Shown one piece after another: positions 8,256 to 15,990 of a DNA stretch of 33,607 nt. Position numbers and translations under genes: made by a program. The DNA is from Clostridiaceae bacterium. Lineage in GTDB: Bacteria; Bacillota; Clostridia; DSM-8532. Numbering within the stretch: position 1 is the first letter of the stretch; each line of letters starts with the position of its first letter. The notes under the pieces were generated by a model. That model was not told where the DNA came from. It saw only the letters and a list, made by a program, of their open reading frames with translations, and ran no database searches. The stretch spans positions 1-33,607 of the forward strand of contig JAAYLX010000046.1 of NCBI GenBank assembly GCA_012521705.1, read 5' to 3'.

Positions 8256-8723
8256 TTATCGGTTCCAGGATTTATACGGGTAACGAACAAGATTGGAGCT
8301 GTAATAGCGGGGGTCACCGGAAACTTCTTCTCCTGCCCATCCAGGTTTTGAAAACGGCTGGTTTTCATCATCCAGCTCAACTTCAGCAATGACAAGTCCC
8401 TCATTATCACCTGAGAATTCGTCCACTATCCATGTAACTCCGTCGTATGTCAGGGTATATCTGTATTTTTCGATAATGGGCTTTTCGCACATTGACAGAA
8501 GAACCTCTGCATCGGACACAGGAATGGAATATTCAAACTCAGGACGGGTAATTCCGTTTAAGTTTCCTTTAATGGTAAGATAGGCTTTGTCATCGCAAAT
8601 CCTTACCCGGACAGTCCTTTCAGGGGTAAGTGATAAATACCCCTGGCGATATAAGGTCTTTTTAGCTGAATTCTTGTAACCGTCATCAGTTACAAGAAAT
8701 TTTCGTTCAATTTCAAGTGCCAT
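8256..8723 (-). CDS. CYTH / triphosphate tunnel metalloenzyme (CthTTM-like)
   Basis: The protein has 155 residues from the ATG at 8723, where AGGAG sits seven bases upstream and the protein begins MALEIERKFLV, the family signature (EIERKFL, residues 4-10). Alternating charged beta strands follow: RTVRVRICDDKAYLTIKG, RPEFEYSIP, IIEKYRYTL, WIVDEF and LVIAEVELDDE. These are the inward-facing basic and acidic residues of the eight-stranded tunnel. Characterised short bacterial TTMs, including that of Clostridium thermocellum, hydrolyse tripolyphosphate or NTP and some phosphodiesters with a divalent metal. The in vivo substrate is open. It lies 31 bases after the DUF368 gene, in one unit. Confidence 0.92.
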   Translation of the reverse strand: MALEIERKFLVTDDGYKNSAKKTLYRQGYLSLTPERTVRVRICDDKAYLTIKGNLNGITRPEFEYSIPVSDAEVLLSMCEKPIIEKYRYTLTYDGVTWIVDEFSGDNEGLVIAEVELDDENQPFSKPGWAGEEVSGDPRYYSSNLVRYPYKSWNR

Positions 8724-8754
8724 TTCTTTGCTCCTGTTTTGTGCAAGTCTTTTC

Positions 8755-9609
8755 TTAATCTTCAAATCTGGACAAGGCTTTAATAGCCACAAATCCTAAG
8801 ATGAATGCAGCAATGGACATTATGCCAAAACTAATCCACCAAAATGCTTCCGCAGTTTGGGGCACAGAGGGCAATATAATGTCCCTGAAAATCTCAGTTG
8901 TGGAGCCAAGCACAAATCCTATAATCATCCAATATGTCTTTTGAGGGAATGTATTTAAGGTCCATTCAATTGGTTTTGTAATAAGGAAAACACCGATCAG
9001 TGTTGCAATTCCCAATATCCCGATGTAGACAATATCAAACTCGGTTATTGCTGTAAGCATATCATCATACATGCCCAGTACCAGGAGCATATGGGAGGTA
9101 CTTATACCCGGAAGCACCAAAGCCAAAGCAATCACAATACCGGTGACAAGTATCATCAAATAATGAAGGATTCCTGAACCTGAACTTATATTTATACTGT
9201 CTGCAGGGATAAACCCGATACATAACACTATGAGGAAACCCAACAGGAAAAAAACGATTGAAGAAAATCTGAATGCGGATTCCTTTGTTTTCTTATATAA
9301 TGCAGGGATGCCGCCGATTACAGCACCTAAGAAAAACATGGAAACAGGCAGCGGGAATTTCTCCAGAAGCCATTTAATTAAAAATGCAAGGGAACCAATG
9401 CCTAAACCTGCTCCGATACAGAATTTCATCAAAAATATAATATTGGTTTTAATATCTTTGAAAAAATTACTGATTGAACTTATCAGCCTGTCATATATAC
9501 CTAAGAGGATTGCCATGGTACCGCCGCTCACTCCGGGGACACTCATTGATGAACCAATGGCATATCCTTTTAATATTATTGTCAAATCATCTTTAAACCT
9601 GTTCTTCAT
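8755..9609 (-). CDS. popT: DUF368 membrane protein, probable undecaprenyl-phosphate translocase (PopT family)
   Basis: A 284-residue polytopic protein with about eight to ten hydrophobic segments. It shows the duplicated DUF368 core: GSSMSVPGVSGGTMAILLGIYD near residue 20, and the second copy LALVLPGISTSHMLLVLGMYD near residue 165. The PGVSGG/PGIS re-entrant motifs are shared with DedA-like folds. DUF368 proteins (PopT) have been shown to recycle undecaprenyl phosphate across the membrane for wall glycan synthesis. GAGGAG lies nine bases before the ATG. It is first in a unit with the TTM phosphatase and has a good promoter at 9665-9692. Confidence 0.88.
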   Translation of the reverse strand: MKNRFKDDLTIILKGYAIGSSMSVPGVSGGTMAILLGIYDRLISSISNFFKDIKTNIIFLMKFCIGAGLGIGSLAFLIKWLLEKFPLPVSMFFLGAVIGGIPALYKKTKESAFRFSSIVFFLLGFLIVLCIGFIPADSINISSGSGILHYLMILVTGIVIALALVLPGISTSHMLLVLGMYDDMLTAITEFDIVYIGILGIATLIGVFLITKPIEWTLNTFPQKTYWMIIGFVLGSTTEIFRDIILPSVPQTAEAFWWISFGIMSIAAFILGFVAIKALSRFED

Positions 9610-9664
9610 TTGTTAAACTCCTCTTTCCGCTTTTCTCTCCAGACTTTGGATATAGCAATAACAT

Positions 9665-9692
9665 ATTATAACAACATTGTATGAACAAGCAA
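9665..9692 (-). promoter_or_regulatory. Sigma-A promoter for the DUF368-TTM unit
   Basis: On the minus strand TTGCTT (9692-9687) and a perfect TATAAT (9670-9665) are 16 bases apart. This predicts a start near 9659 and a leader of about 50 bases. Confidence 0.6.
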
Positions 9693-9772
9693 CAATTTTA
9701 TCCGTATAAACTTGAATAATAATTAATTTGCAAGCCATGGAAGGTTGAAGGGCAAACGCTCCCCAAGCAATG

Positions 9773-9784
9773 TATGCATGCATA
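9773..9784. repeat. Short perfect palindrome upstream of sodC
   Basis: TATGCATGCATA is a perfect 12-base palindrome 60 bases before the superoxide dismutase start. It could be an operator half of the divergent spacer or chance; no clear -35/-10 pair accompanies it. Confidence 0.25.
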
Positions 9785-9843
9785 ATATGTTAATAGTACC
9801 TGGACCATAATTAATTCTTAATGGAATCAGATGGGGGATAACA

Positions 9844-10356
9844 ATGAAAATAAAAAACCTGAACTTCTTTGCAAATCTTATTCTTTCAAGAACTCCAAAT
9901 GCCAAGGCTGAAATAGTTGGAGGGCCACTTGCCCCTAATATTAGAGGAACGGTTAATTTTTATGAGGTGTATAACGGCACCCTTGTTGTAGCCGAGATAT
10001 ACAACTTGCCCAGGATGGTTCCCGGCTCGGGTTCAACTCCTCCAATAGGACCTTTTGGGTTCCACATCCATGAAGGACATTCCTGTGAAATGGGGGATCC
10101 GGCCGATCCCTTCAAAGCAGCAGGTGCTCATTTCAATCCGACCGGAAAGTCGCATCCGGCACATGCAGGGGATATGCCCGTGCTGTTTTCAGACGGGAGG
10201 GGATATGCTTATCTCGCCTTCTATACGGAAAGATTTACTCCCGGACAGGTGGTAGGAAGGACGGTAATAATCCATCAGAACCCGGATGATTACAGATCCC
10301 AGCCTGCCGGAAACGCAGGGAAAAGGCTTGCCTGCGGGGTAATTATGGAGCATTGA
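9844..10356 (+). CDS. sodC: Cu,Zn superoxide dismutase family protein, no export signal
   Basis: A 170-residue SodC-fold protein. All expected metal ligands are present: H74 and H76 (FHIHEG), bridging H96 (AHFNP), then H104, H107 and D110, and H144. The disulphide pair C81-C164 and the substrate-guiding arginine R161 (GNAGKRLACGV) are also kept. The chemistry should therefore be dismutation of superoxide to oxygen and peroxide. The N terminus (MKIKNLNFFANLILSRTPNA) lacks a convincing signal peptide, unlike most bacterial SodC, so it may be cytoplasmic or exported by other means. The ATG at 9844 has GGGGGA before it. It resembles Bacillus YojM-like members (PNAKAEIVGGPLAPNIRGTV); some of those lack activity because of substitutions, which are not seen here. 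Confidence 0.92.
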   Translation: MKIKNLNFFANLILSRTPNAKAEIVGGPLAPNIRGTVNFYEVYNGTLVVAEIYNLPRMVPGSGSTPPIGPFGFHIHEGHSCEMGDPADPFKAAGAHFNPTGKSHPAHAGDMPVLFSDGRGYAYLAFYTERFTPGQVVGRTVIIHQNPDDYRSQPAGNAGKRLACGVIMEH

Positions 10357-10388
10357 CAGGCAAATTATGAATATTAACTGAGGAGCGC

Positions 10389-10605
10389 TGTATTGTGCAA
10401 GTGGTACAGTCTTTTCGCGTCCTCAACTCAGGAAAGTTGTAAGGCTTAATGCTCGCTCTCTTGGGGTACGCGGGCGAACTTGCCATCCAGGCAAGCGCCG
10501 CTCGAACGACGTCCTGTCGATCGCCCCCAATCGAGCTTCGAATTTCACCAACAACTTTAACCTTCGTTTGCGGATTGCTTAAGACTGTGCCACTTGCACT
10601 ATGCA
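10389..10605. mobile_element. 217-bp element with 25-bp terminal inverted repeats (MITE-like remnant or structured RNA)
   Basis: The left end 10389-10413 and the right end 10581-10605 are inverted repeats of 25 bases with three mismatches; the core is GTGCAAGTGGYACAGTCTT. The outer ends are TG and CA, as in many DDE-transposase elements. Between them the DNA is richer in G+C than its surroundings and holds further complementarity. CTTGCC-ATCCA-GGCAAG (10480-10496) is a perfect hairpin at the exact centre, GCGGGCG pairs with CGCCGC just outside it, and GCTCG/TTGGGG pair with CAA/CGAGC across the arms. No transposase is encoded. I favour a non-autonomous element or the fused ends of a deleted insertion sequence. 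A structured non-coding RNA is the alternative. Confidence 0.6.
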
Positions 10606-10626
10606 CCTTGCTTGAACTCAGAAAGT

Positions 10627-10647
10627 GAAAAAGGCGGAGCCTTTTTC
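10627..10647. terminator. Hairpin with T/A arms beside the inverted-repeat element
   Basis: GAAAAAGGC and GCCTTTTTC form a perfect nine-base stem with a GGA loop. The T run is inside the stem on both strands, so it could end transcription from either side. Bases around it (AACTCAG, CTTTTTCGCGT) echo the left part of the element at 10411-10430, suggesting a second partial copy. The rest of 10606-10710 shows nothing else. Confidence 0.5.
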
Positions 10648-10710
10648 GCGTAACAGCTATCCTGAGCTCATTCTTTTGCTTGTTTATGACTGGCATATTA
10701 TTCCTGTATA

Positions 10711-11412
10711 TCAGTAGAAATTTCCGAACAGGCCCCTTGGGTTAACCGGAAGATTATCGGCATAAAGGTGGGAAACATCACCAAAGCCCAGACAGCGTGG
10801 AACTGCCCATGTTGAGGATCTTTCTTCAAACAGGATAGTGGTTACTGAACTTGTGGCAGGCCAGAAGCTTGACCACATTGTGCTTGCAGGAATTGCAAGA
10901 AGATGTGAGATCCATGCCAAACCAAATGCGGCATGAGCAAACACAGCTATTTTATCGTCGTTTCGGTTTATAATTCGATATAGCTTGCCTTCCCTTTTGT
11001 ATCCATGCCGGGCAAAGAAAAGGTCGGACTCTTTTCTTAAGTTTTCCAGTATTCTTATTAATTCCGGATCGTTATATGGGTGCATTTTAAACCAGTTCGC
11101 CATGCTTACGTCTTCTTTGACAGAACGAACCACCTCGCCCGGGACCGCGAAAACATGCATTTTGCCCCAGCCTTCTACCTCCAGATAGTAGTCAATTTCC
11201 TCGGTCCATTCCAGTAATTCAGGCTCTACACCGGTAAGCTCGGCCGTGTAACTCATGGTTTCATAGGCGCGTCCAAGAGGTGAGTGATAAATCTTATTAA
11301 TACCTTCTTTTTTAAGACGTTTGGCAAGGGACTTTGCCTCAAGTATCCCTTTGGGGGTAAGAGTATCGGTGGTATAGTCAGGGTCTCCATGCCGAATTAA
11401 ATAAAGCCGCAA
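10711..11412 (-). CDS. Histidine phosphatase family protein (phosphoglycerate mutase-like)
   Basis: A 233-residue cytoplasmic protein beginning RLYLIRHGDPDY, with the phospho-accepting histidine H8 in the RHG motif. SPLGRAYETMSYTAEL supplies the second arginine, and FAHAAFG near residue 170 the second catalytic histidine. The length and the long insert (VEGWGKMHVFAVPGEVV to FFARHGYKREG) point to a broad phosphatase of the histidine phosphatase branch and not to a true glycolytic mutase; the substrate is unknown. The start is TTG at 11412, with GGAGGA eight bases upstream and no ATG that would keep the RHG motif. It lies downstream of the alcohol dehydrogenase, but 236 bases and a hairpin separate them. 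Confidence 0.85.
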   Translation of the reverse strand: MRLYLIRHGDPDYTTDTLTPKGILEAKSLAKRLKKEGINKIYHSPLGRAYETMSYTAELTGVEPELLEWTEEIDYYLEVEGWGKMHVFAVPGEVVRSVKEDVSMANWFKMHPYNDPELIRILENLRKESDLFFARHGYKREGKLYRIINRNDDKIAVFAHAAFGLAWISHLLAIPASTMWSSFWPATSSVTTILFEERSSTWAVPRCLGFGDVSHLYADNLPVNPRGLFGNFY

Positions 11413-11571
11413 TTAAACAATCCTCCTGTCTATTGATAAAGTGTGGAGCCGTATAAGCCTTGGCAAAAACACTTAATTTGCGGTCAATGGTGTGGCTTAT
11501 GAAATGTAAAATGCTGAAGGGAACTCAAGCAAGTTGTCTACAAATAATGGTGAAAGTAAATGTATTATTGC

Positions 11572-11596
11572 CAGCCCTGGACCATGTCCAAGGCTG
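11572..11596 (-). terminator. Strong hairpin downstream of the alcohol dehydrogenase
   Basis: Read on the minus strand, CAGCCTTGGAC and GTCCAGGGCTG pair over eleven bases (one G-U) around a three-base loop, 52 bases after the dehydrogenase stop. There is no proper T run, so it may be a weak or factor-assisted terminator or an mRNA 3' stabiliser. The wobble pairs only in the minus-strand RNA, which supports that orientation. Confidence 0.45.
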
Positions 11597-11648
11597 ACTA
11601 ATTATAAAATGTGCAGAAACCAAAGAAATACTGTATGCTGAGCAAAAC

Positions 11649-12818
11649 TTACAGTGCAAGCTTATAGATATTGAGTATATCTTGTCTACTGAGTTTTTTG
11701 AAGTTTCCGATCTCCCTTGTGCCTGAGAATGAGCATTTGTCTGCCATTTCCTCAAGCCTTGATTCATCAATTCCGGCCTGTTTCAGCCTTACAGGGAGGC
11801 CTATGGACGAGAAGTAATTCTCAAGGGCATAGATTCCCTTCAACGCCATCTCTTCCATGTCGAACATGTTGTCATCCACATTCCATACCCTCTTGGCAAG
11901 CTGGGCAAACCTTGCGACATCCTCTTTATAGCAATATTTCATCCATGCGGGGAAGACTATCGCCAGACCTGCACCATGGGCTATATCATAAATGGCGCTT
12001 AACTCATGTTCAATTTTATGCGAAGCCCAATCCCCGATTCTGCCTGTATCCAGAAGGTTGTTATGGGCTATGGTCGATGCCCACATTATTTCTGCCCGCG
12101 CATTGTAATCTGCAGGATTTGCGAGAGCTTTGGGAACGTTTAATATAACAGTCTTCAAGGTAGCTTCAATCAACCTGTCGGTAAGATCCACATTTTTGGT
12201 TTTTGTAAAATATCTTTCAAAAAGGTGAGCCATAATATCTGCGGCTCCGCAAACGGTCTGATAATCAGGAAGTGTGTAGGTAAGCTCGGGATTCATTATT
12301 GCAAATACCGGACGGATAACCTCTGATGTAAGCCCAAATTTAAGCCATCCATCCTCGTTTGTGATTACTGAACTGTTGCTGGCCTCGCTTCCTGCTGCAG
12401 GAATTGTCAGCACAACCCCTACCGGGATGGTTTCCTGTGGCCCTGCTGTGCCCATATAGAAATCCCACACATCGCCGTTATAGGGAACACCCACTCCTAT
12501 GGCTTTGGCAGTATCTATAACGCTTCCGCCACCTACCGCAAGAATAAAATTAATGTTTTTCTTTCTGCAGAGATCTATTCCTTCTTTGACCAGCGAAAGC
12601 CTCGGATTAGGCTTGACGCCTGCAAGCTCGGTTACTTCTATGCCTGAATCCTTAAGAGACTGCATCACTCTGTCATAAAGCCCGGTTTTTTTAATTGACC
12701 CTCCACCGTAAAGCAAAAGGACCTTGTTGCCGTACTTAATAGTTTCCTGACCGACACATGTTTCAGTGCCCTTTCCGAAAATAATCTTTGTACAGTTTTG
12801 ATAAATAAAATTATTCAT
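11649..12818 (-). CDS. bdhA: Iron-containing alcohol dehydrogenase, YqhD/BdhA type (NADPH-dependent butanol/aldehyde reductase)
   Basis: The protein has 389 residues from the ATG at 12818; GGGGGT lies seven bases upstream, and the open frame extends five codons more. The metal ligands fall at D194, H198, H267 and H281, the same numbers as in Escherichia coli YqhD. The cofactor loop GGGSVID is at 96-102, and MGTAGPQETIPVGVVLTIPAAGSEAS completes the group-III signature. Such enzymes reduce a range of aldehydes to alcohols, usually with NADPH, in fermentation or detoxification. A short hairpin (GCCTG-ATA-CAGGC, 12854-12866) lies in its leader. It is divergent from the glycan operon, and the symbol is by family only. 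Confidence 0.93.
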   Translation of the reverse strand: MNNFIYQNCTKIIFGKGTETCVGQETIKYGNKVLLLYGGGSIKKTGLYDRVMQSLKDSGIEVTELAGVKPNPRLSLVKEGIDLCRKKNINFILAVGGGSVIDTAKAIGVGVPYNGDVWDFYMGTAGPQETIPVGVVLTIPAAGSEASNSSVITNEDGWLKFGLTSEVIRPVFAIMNPELTYTLPDYQTVCGAADIMAHLFERYFTKTKNVDLTDRLIEATLKTVILNVPKALANPADYNARAEIMWASTIAHNNLLDTGRIGDWASHKIEHELSAIYDIAHGAGLAIVFPAWMKYCYKEDVARFAQLAKRVWNVDDNMFDMEEMALKGIYALENYFSSIGLPVRLKQAGIDESRLEEMADKCSFSGTREIGNFKKLSRQDILNIYKLAL

Positions 12819-13012
12819 AATCAGTACCCCCACTATTGCCTTTTTAATAATATGCCTGATACAGGCGGGTTTATTTCACTATTATATTACCCCATAAAAG
12901 CGTTATTAAAGCAAGTTGTCTTCTTTATATTTCGATGCGATTACGCACCTTTCGACTTTATAAACATAAGCTATTAATATAAGTACAAGCGTTGGTCGGA
13001 TGGAGGTACGGC

Positions 13013-13786
13013 ATGAAAGTAGTGATTCTCTGCGGCGGCAGAGGGTTGAGAATGAATGAGCTTACTGAGGATATACCCAAGCCACTGGCCCCGGTATGTG
13101 GAAAACCAATGTTATGGCATATCATGAAAATTTACAAACATTACGGCTTTGATGAGTTTATTCTGCTCTTGGGTTACAAAGGGGACAAAATCAAGGAATA
13201 CTTTATGGATTACAAGTGGAAGAATCACAGTTTCAAGCTGGATACAAAGGCTAATGACATAGAACTTCTTGAAGAAAGTGAGGACTGGAATATTGTTTTT
13301 TTGGACACCGGCATTGAAACAATGACCGGCAGCCGGATAAAAAGGGCGCAGAAGCTGATCGGAAATGAAACATTCATGTTCACTTATGGGGACGGATTGT
13401 CGGATATTGACATTAACAAGCTTCTGGCCTACCACAGGGAAAAAGGCAAGCTTGCCACTGTGACGGGAATAAACAAAAAGACACAATACGGAACTTTGAA
13501 AGTAGAGGACGGAGTGGCCAAATCCTTCAGGGAGAAGCAAAGCTCCATCGGTATTATAAACGGTGGCTTTTTTGTTTTTGAGCCCGGAGTTTTTGATTAT
13601 CTCGATGATGACACCAATTGCATTTTGGAACAGGGACCTTTGCAGAATTTAGCTTCTGATGGACAGCTTGCTGTATACATGCATAACGGATTCTGGGCCG
13701 CATGTGACACTTATAATGACATTTTGAAACTCAACAAGGAATCAGAAGGGGGAACTAAACTGTGGAAAGTGTGGGAAACAGAATAG
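13013..13786 (+). CDS. rfbF: Glucose-1-phosphate cytidylyltransferase-like nucleotidyltransferase
   Basis: The protein has 257 residues from the ATG at 13013, with GGAGGT seven bases upstream. The N-terminal [20 protein letters not shown] is the nucleotide-binding loop of sugar nucleotidyltransferases. The RfbF-specific landmarks are [18 protein letters not shown] and [14 protein letters not shown] (metal-binding D-x-D region near residue 125), then [15 protein letters not shown]. It should make CDP-glucose from CTP and glucose-1-phosphate. The next gene is a CDP-glucose 4,6-dehydratase relative and overlaps it by 25 bases, which strongly supports this substrate over dTTP or UTP. It is first in the four-gene operon. 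Confidence 0.9.
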   Translation: MKVVILCGGRGLRMNELTEDIPKPLAPVCGKPMLWHIMKIYKHYGFDEFILLLGYKGDKIKEYFMDYKWKNHSFKLDTKANDIELLEESEDWNIVFLDTGIETMTGSRIKRAQKLIGNETFMFTYGDGLSDIDINKLLAYHREKGKLATVTGINKKTQYGTLKVEDGVAKSFREKQSSIGIINGGFFVFEPGVFDYLDDDTNCILEQGPLQNLASDGQLAVYMHNGFWAACDTYNDILKLNKESEGGTKLWKVWETE

Positions 13787-14751
13787 ATTTCTGGAATGAC
13801 AAGAATGTATTTATTACTGGTTGCACAGGATTTTTGGGAAGTTACCTTGCCAAAGAACTTGTAAATTCCGGCGCTAATGTCACCGGACTTGTGAGGGACA
13901 GGATTCCCCGCTCAAACCTCTATGATGGTGAAGAGTATAAAAAAATAAATTTCGTATATGGCGTGCTTGAGGACGAAGCTCTGCTTGAAAGAGCCTTTGG
14001 AGAATATGAGATTGATACGGTGTTCCATGTGGGAGCCCAGGCCATTGTGGGTGTCGCCAACAGGAATCCTCTGGCAACTTTCGAAACAAACGTACGAGGC
14101 ACATGGAACGTGCTCGAAGCGGCGAGGAGAAGCCCTTTGATCAAGAGGGTGATAGTGGCATCAAGCGACAAGGCGTACGGCGACCAGGAAGTGTTGCCCT
14201 ACCATGAGGACATGCCGTTAAAAGGCAGGCACCCGTATGATGTTTCCAAGAGCTGCGCTGATTTAATCAGCCAGGCGTACCATAAGACTTATGGGCTTCC
14301 TGTCTGTATTACCCGGTGCGGAAATCTCTTCGGGGGAGGGGACCTGAATTTTAACCGCATCATACCCCAGACTATACGAAGCGTATTGAAAAACGAACCT
14401 CCTGTAATAAGAAGTGACGGGACCTTTATAAGGGACTATTTTTATGTGGAGGACGCAGTAAAAGCATACATGCTTTTGGCTGAAAAAATGGAGGAATTAA
14501 ACCTTCAGGGAGAGGCGTTTAATTTCAGCAATGAAATTCAGCTCACTGTTCTTGACCTTGTAAATATGATTTTACACTTGATGGAAAGTGACTTGAAGCC
14601 CGTGATTTTAAATCAGGGGACAAATGAGATACGCCATCAGTATCTGTCCGCCCAAAAGGCCAGAGAGGTTCTGAACTGGGCTCCTGCTTACACAATTGAA
14701 CAGGGTCTTAAAAAAACCATAGAATGGTACAGAAATTTTTTTAAGGAATGA
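13762..14751 (+). CDS. rfbG: CDP-glucose 4,6-dehydratase-like SDR epimerase/dehydratase
   Basis: A 329-residue extended short-chain dehydrogenase. The Rossmann motif GCTGFLG is near residue 20. The active-site [10 protein letters not shown] near 133 is the form typical of CDP-glucose dehydratases, and YDVSK near 159 supplies the catalytic Tyr and Lys. [18 protein letters not shown] and a sugar-binding C-terminal half follow. The expected product is CDP-4-keto-6-deoxyglucose. The opening [11 protein letters not shown] mirrors RfbG. The start is GTG at 13762, with AGAAGGGGG nine bases upstream, inside the end of rfbF. No rfbH or other 3-deoxysugar gene follows, so the final sugar is unclear. 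GDP-mannose dehydratase-like activity is the alternative. Confidence 0.85.
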   Translation: MESVGNRIDFWNDKNVFITGCTGFLGSYLAKELVNSGANVTGLVRDRIPRSNLYDGEEYKKINFVYGVLEDEALLERAFGEYEIDTVFHVGAQAIVGVANRNPLATFETNVRGTWNVLEAARRSPLIKRVIVASSDKAYGDQEVLPYHEDMPLKGRHPYDVSKSCADLISQAYHKTYGLPVCITRCGNLFGGGDLNFNRIIPQTIRSVLKNEPPVIRSDGTFIRDYFYVEDAVKAYMLLAEKMEELNLQGEAFNFSNEIQLTVLDLVNMILHLMESDLKPVILNQGTNEIRHQYLSAQKAREVLNWAPAYTIEQGLKKTIEWYRNFFKE

Positions 14752-14766
14752 CGGGAGTCGGTTAAA

Positions 14767-15990
14767 GTGAAAGCGAGTATCATAATTCCCGCGTTCAACG
14801 CAAGGGAAAGACTGGAACTGAATCTGAAGGCCCTGAATGAGCAGAGCTATGAGGGCAAAGATATTGAAGTCATTGTCGTTGATAACGGATCTACCGACAA
14901 CACCATGAATATGCTTGATAATTTCGAACTTAAATACCCTATGAAAATTATCCGGATAGAAAAAAACAGGGGTATTGCTTTTGCGCGGAATTCAGGCATT
15001 TATGAGTCTGAAGGAGACATACTTATATTTCACGACAGTGACATGATTGCGTCCAGAGATTTTATAAAGAACCATCTTGAGCTTCATAATGAACCCGATA
15101 TAGTAGTTTGCGGCCTTTTTTGGCGAAGGATATTCACTTTTTATTATGAAGCCTTTACCCCTTACCAGAAGGATAAGTTTGAAACGCTCATGGAGAAATA
15201 TCAGTTAGATGAAAACAAGCCCATGAAAAATTCGAGCCCTTTGATGGATTTTGACAGGGTTACAGCTGAAGATCTTATGGATTTCAGTTTTGACCTGGAT
15301 TTTGGATTCATTGAAGACCTGAAAAGTATAATGAACGAGCATGGAAAGCATCTATATGATTATTATCTGCCATGGCGTTTTTTTATTACCAACAACCTCT
15401 CTGTGGACAGAAAAAAAGTCATTGACGTAGGAATGTTTGACAATAATATCGTGAAATACGGATATGAGGACTATGACCTTGGGGTAAGACTGTATAAATC
15501 GGGCTGCAAGTTTATTATGGCAGACCACATTATTAGCCTTCACCAGGAACATCCGGCAAATTACAAACCCGATGACCTTTTGGTGAACCTCAATTACATG
15601 TGCGAAAAATACAATAATATTTATTTTATTGATGTACCTCTGGTGTGTCTGAGCGACAGCCTTTCCATTGACAAAACCACTCTGAACAATATAGTGAAGG
15701 ATATATACAAATTGCTTCCACATGAGGAGTACCATGATATACTTCAACTTTTCCTGGATCTTTTGCAGGTCATGAGAAAAAGGTACTTTGATCAGGATTC
15801 TTCCAACAAGGGTCTCTTTATGAGAACCGCAGAAATGTTAGGTTATTATGTCAGGAAAGTAATCCATATCAAAAACACAGAGGGAGTGCCTGATTTTATC
15901 AACCAGCTGTTTAGTTTGTTCAAGATGGCTTTTGATATAGATTTCGAAAAAATGGTGAGATTTAATGAGGACAAGGAGGTAATATCTTGA
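14767..15990 (+). CDS. Family 2 glycosyltransferase with C-terminal extension
   Basis: The protein has 407 residues from a GTG with GGGAG nine bases upstream. The first 110 residues are a clear GT-A/GT2 fold: IIIPAFNARERLELNLKAL, VIVVDNGSTDNTM and the metal-binding HDSD near residue 89. A second half carries NNLSVDRKKVIDVGMFD and GYEDYDLGVRLYKSG near 231, the ED catalytic-base region of chondroitin/polysaccharide-type GT2 enzymes. The last 130 residues are helical and not recognised. It is cytoplasmic or membrane-peripheral, with no transmembrane helix. Its place after the CDP-sugar genes suggests that it transfers the sugar they make. Confidence 0.88.
   Translation: MKASIIIPAFNARERLELNLKALNEQSYEGKDIEVIVVDNGSTDNTMNMLDNFELKYPMKIIRIEKNRGIAFARNSGIYESEGDILIFHDSDMIASRDFIKNHLELHNEPDIVVCGLFWRRIFTFYYEAFTPYQKDKFETLMEKYQLDENKPMKNSSPLMDFDRVTAEDLMDFSFDLDFGFIEDLKSIMNEHGKHLYDYYLPWRFFITNNLSVDRKKVIDVGMFDNNIVKYGYEDYDLGVRLYKSGCKFIMADHIISLHQEHPANYKPDDLLVNLNYMCEKYNNIYFIDVPLVCLSDSLSIDKTTLNNIVKDIYKLLPHEEYHDILQLFLDLLQVMRKRYFDQDSSNKGLFMRTAEMLGYYVRKVIHIKNTEGVPDFINQLFSLFKMAFDIDFEKMVRFNEDKEVIS

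Noticed and set aside
8242..8275. Direct repeat TTCC-R-GGATTTAT near the end of the CYTH gene
   Set aside because: Only two copies 21 bases apart, one inside coding sequence; no functional context.
9723..9905. Minus-strand frame of 60 codons overlapping the sodC start
   Set aside because: No ribosome site, overlaps a certain gene and has no recognisable features.
10343..10696. Open minus-strand frame of 117 codons across the inverted-repeat element
   Set aside because: It runs through both terminal repeats and the central hairpin, has no ribosome site and overlaps the sodC end. The frame is best explained by the G+C-rich repeat DNA.
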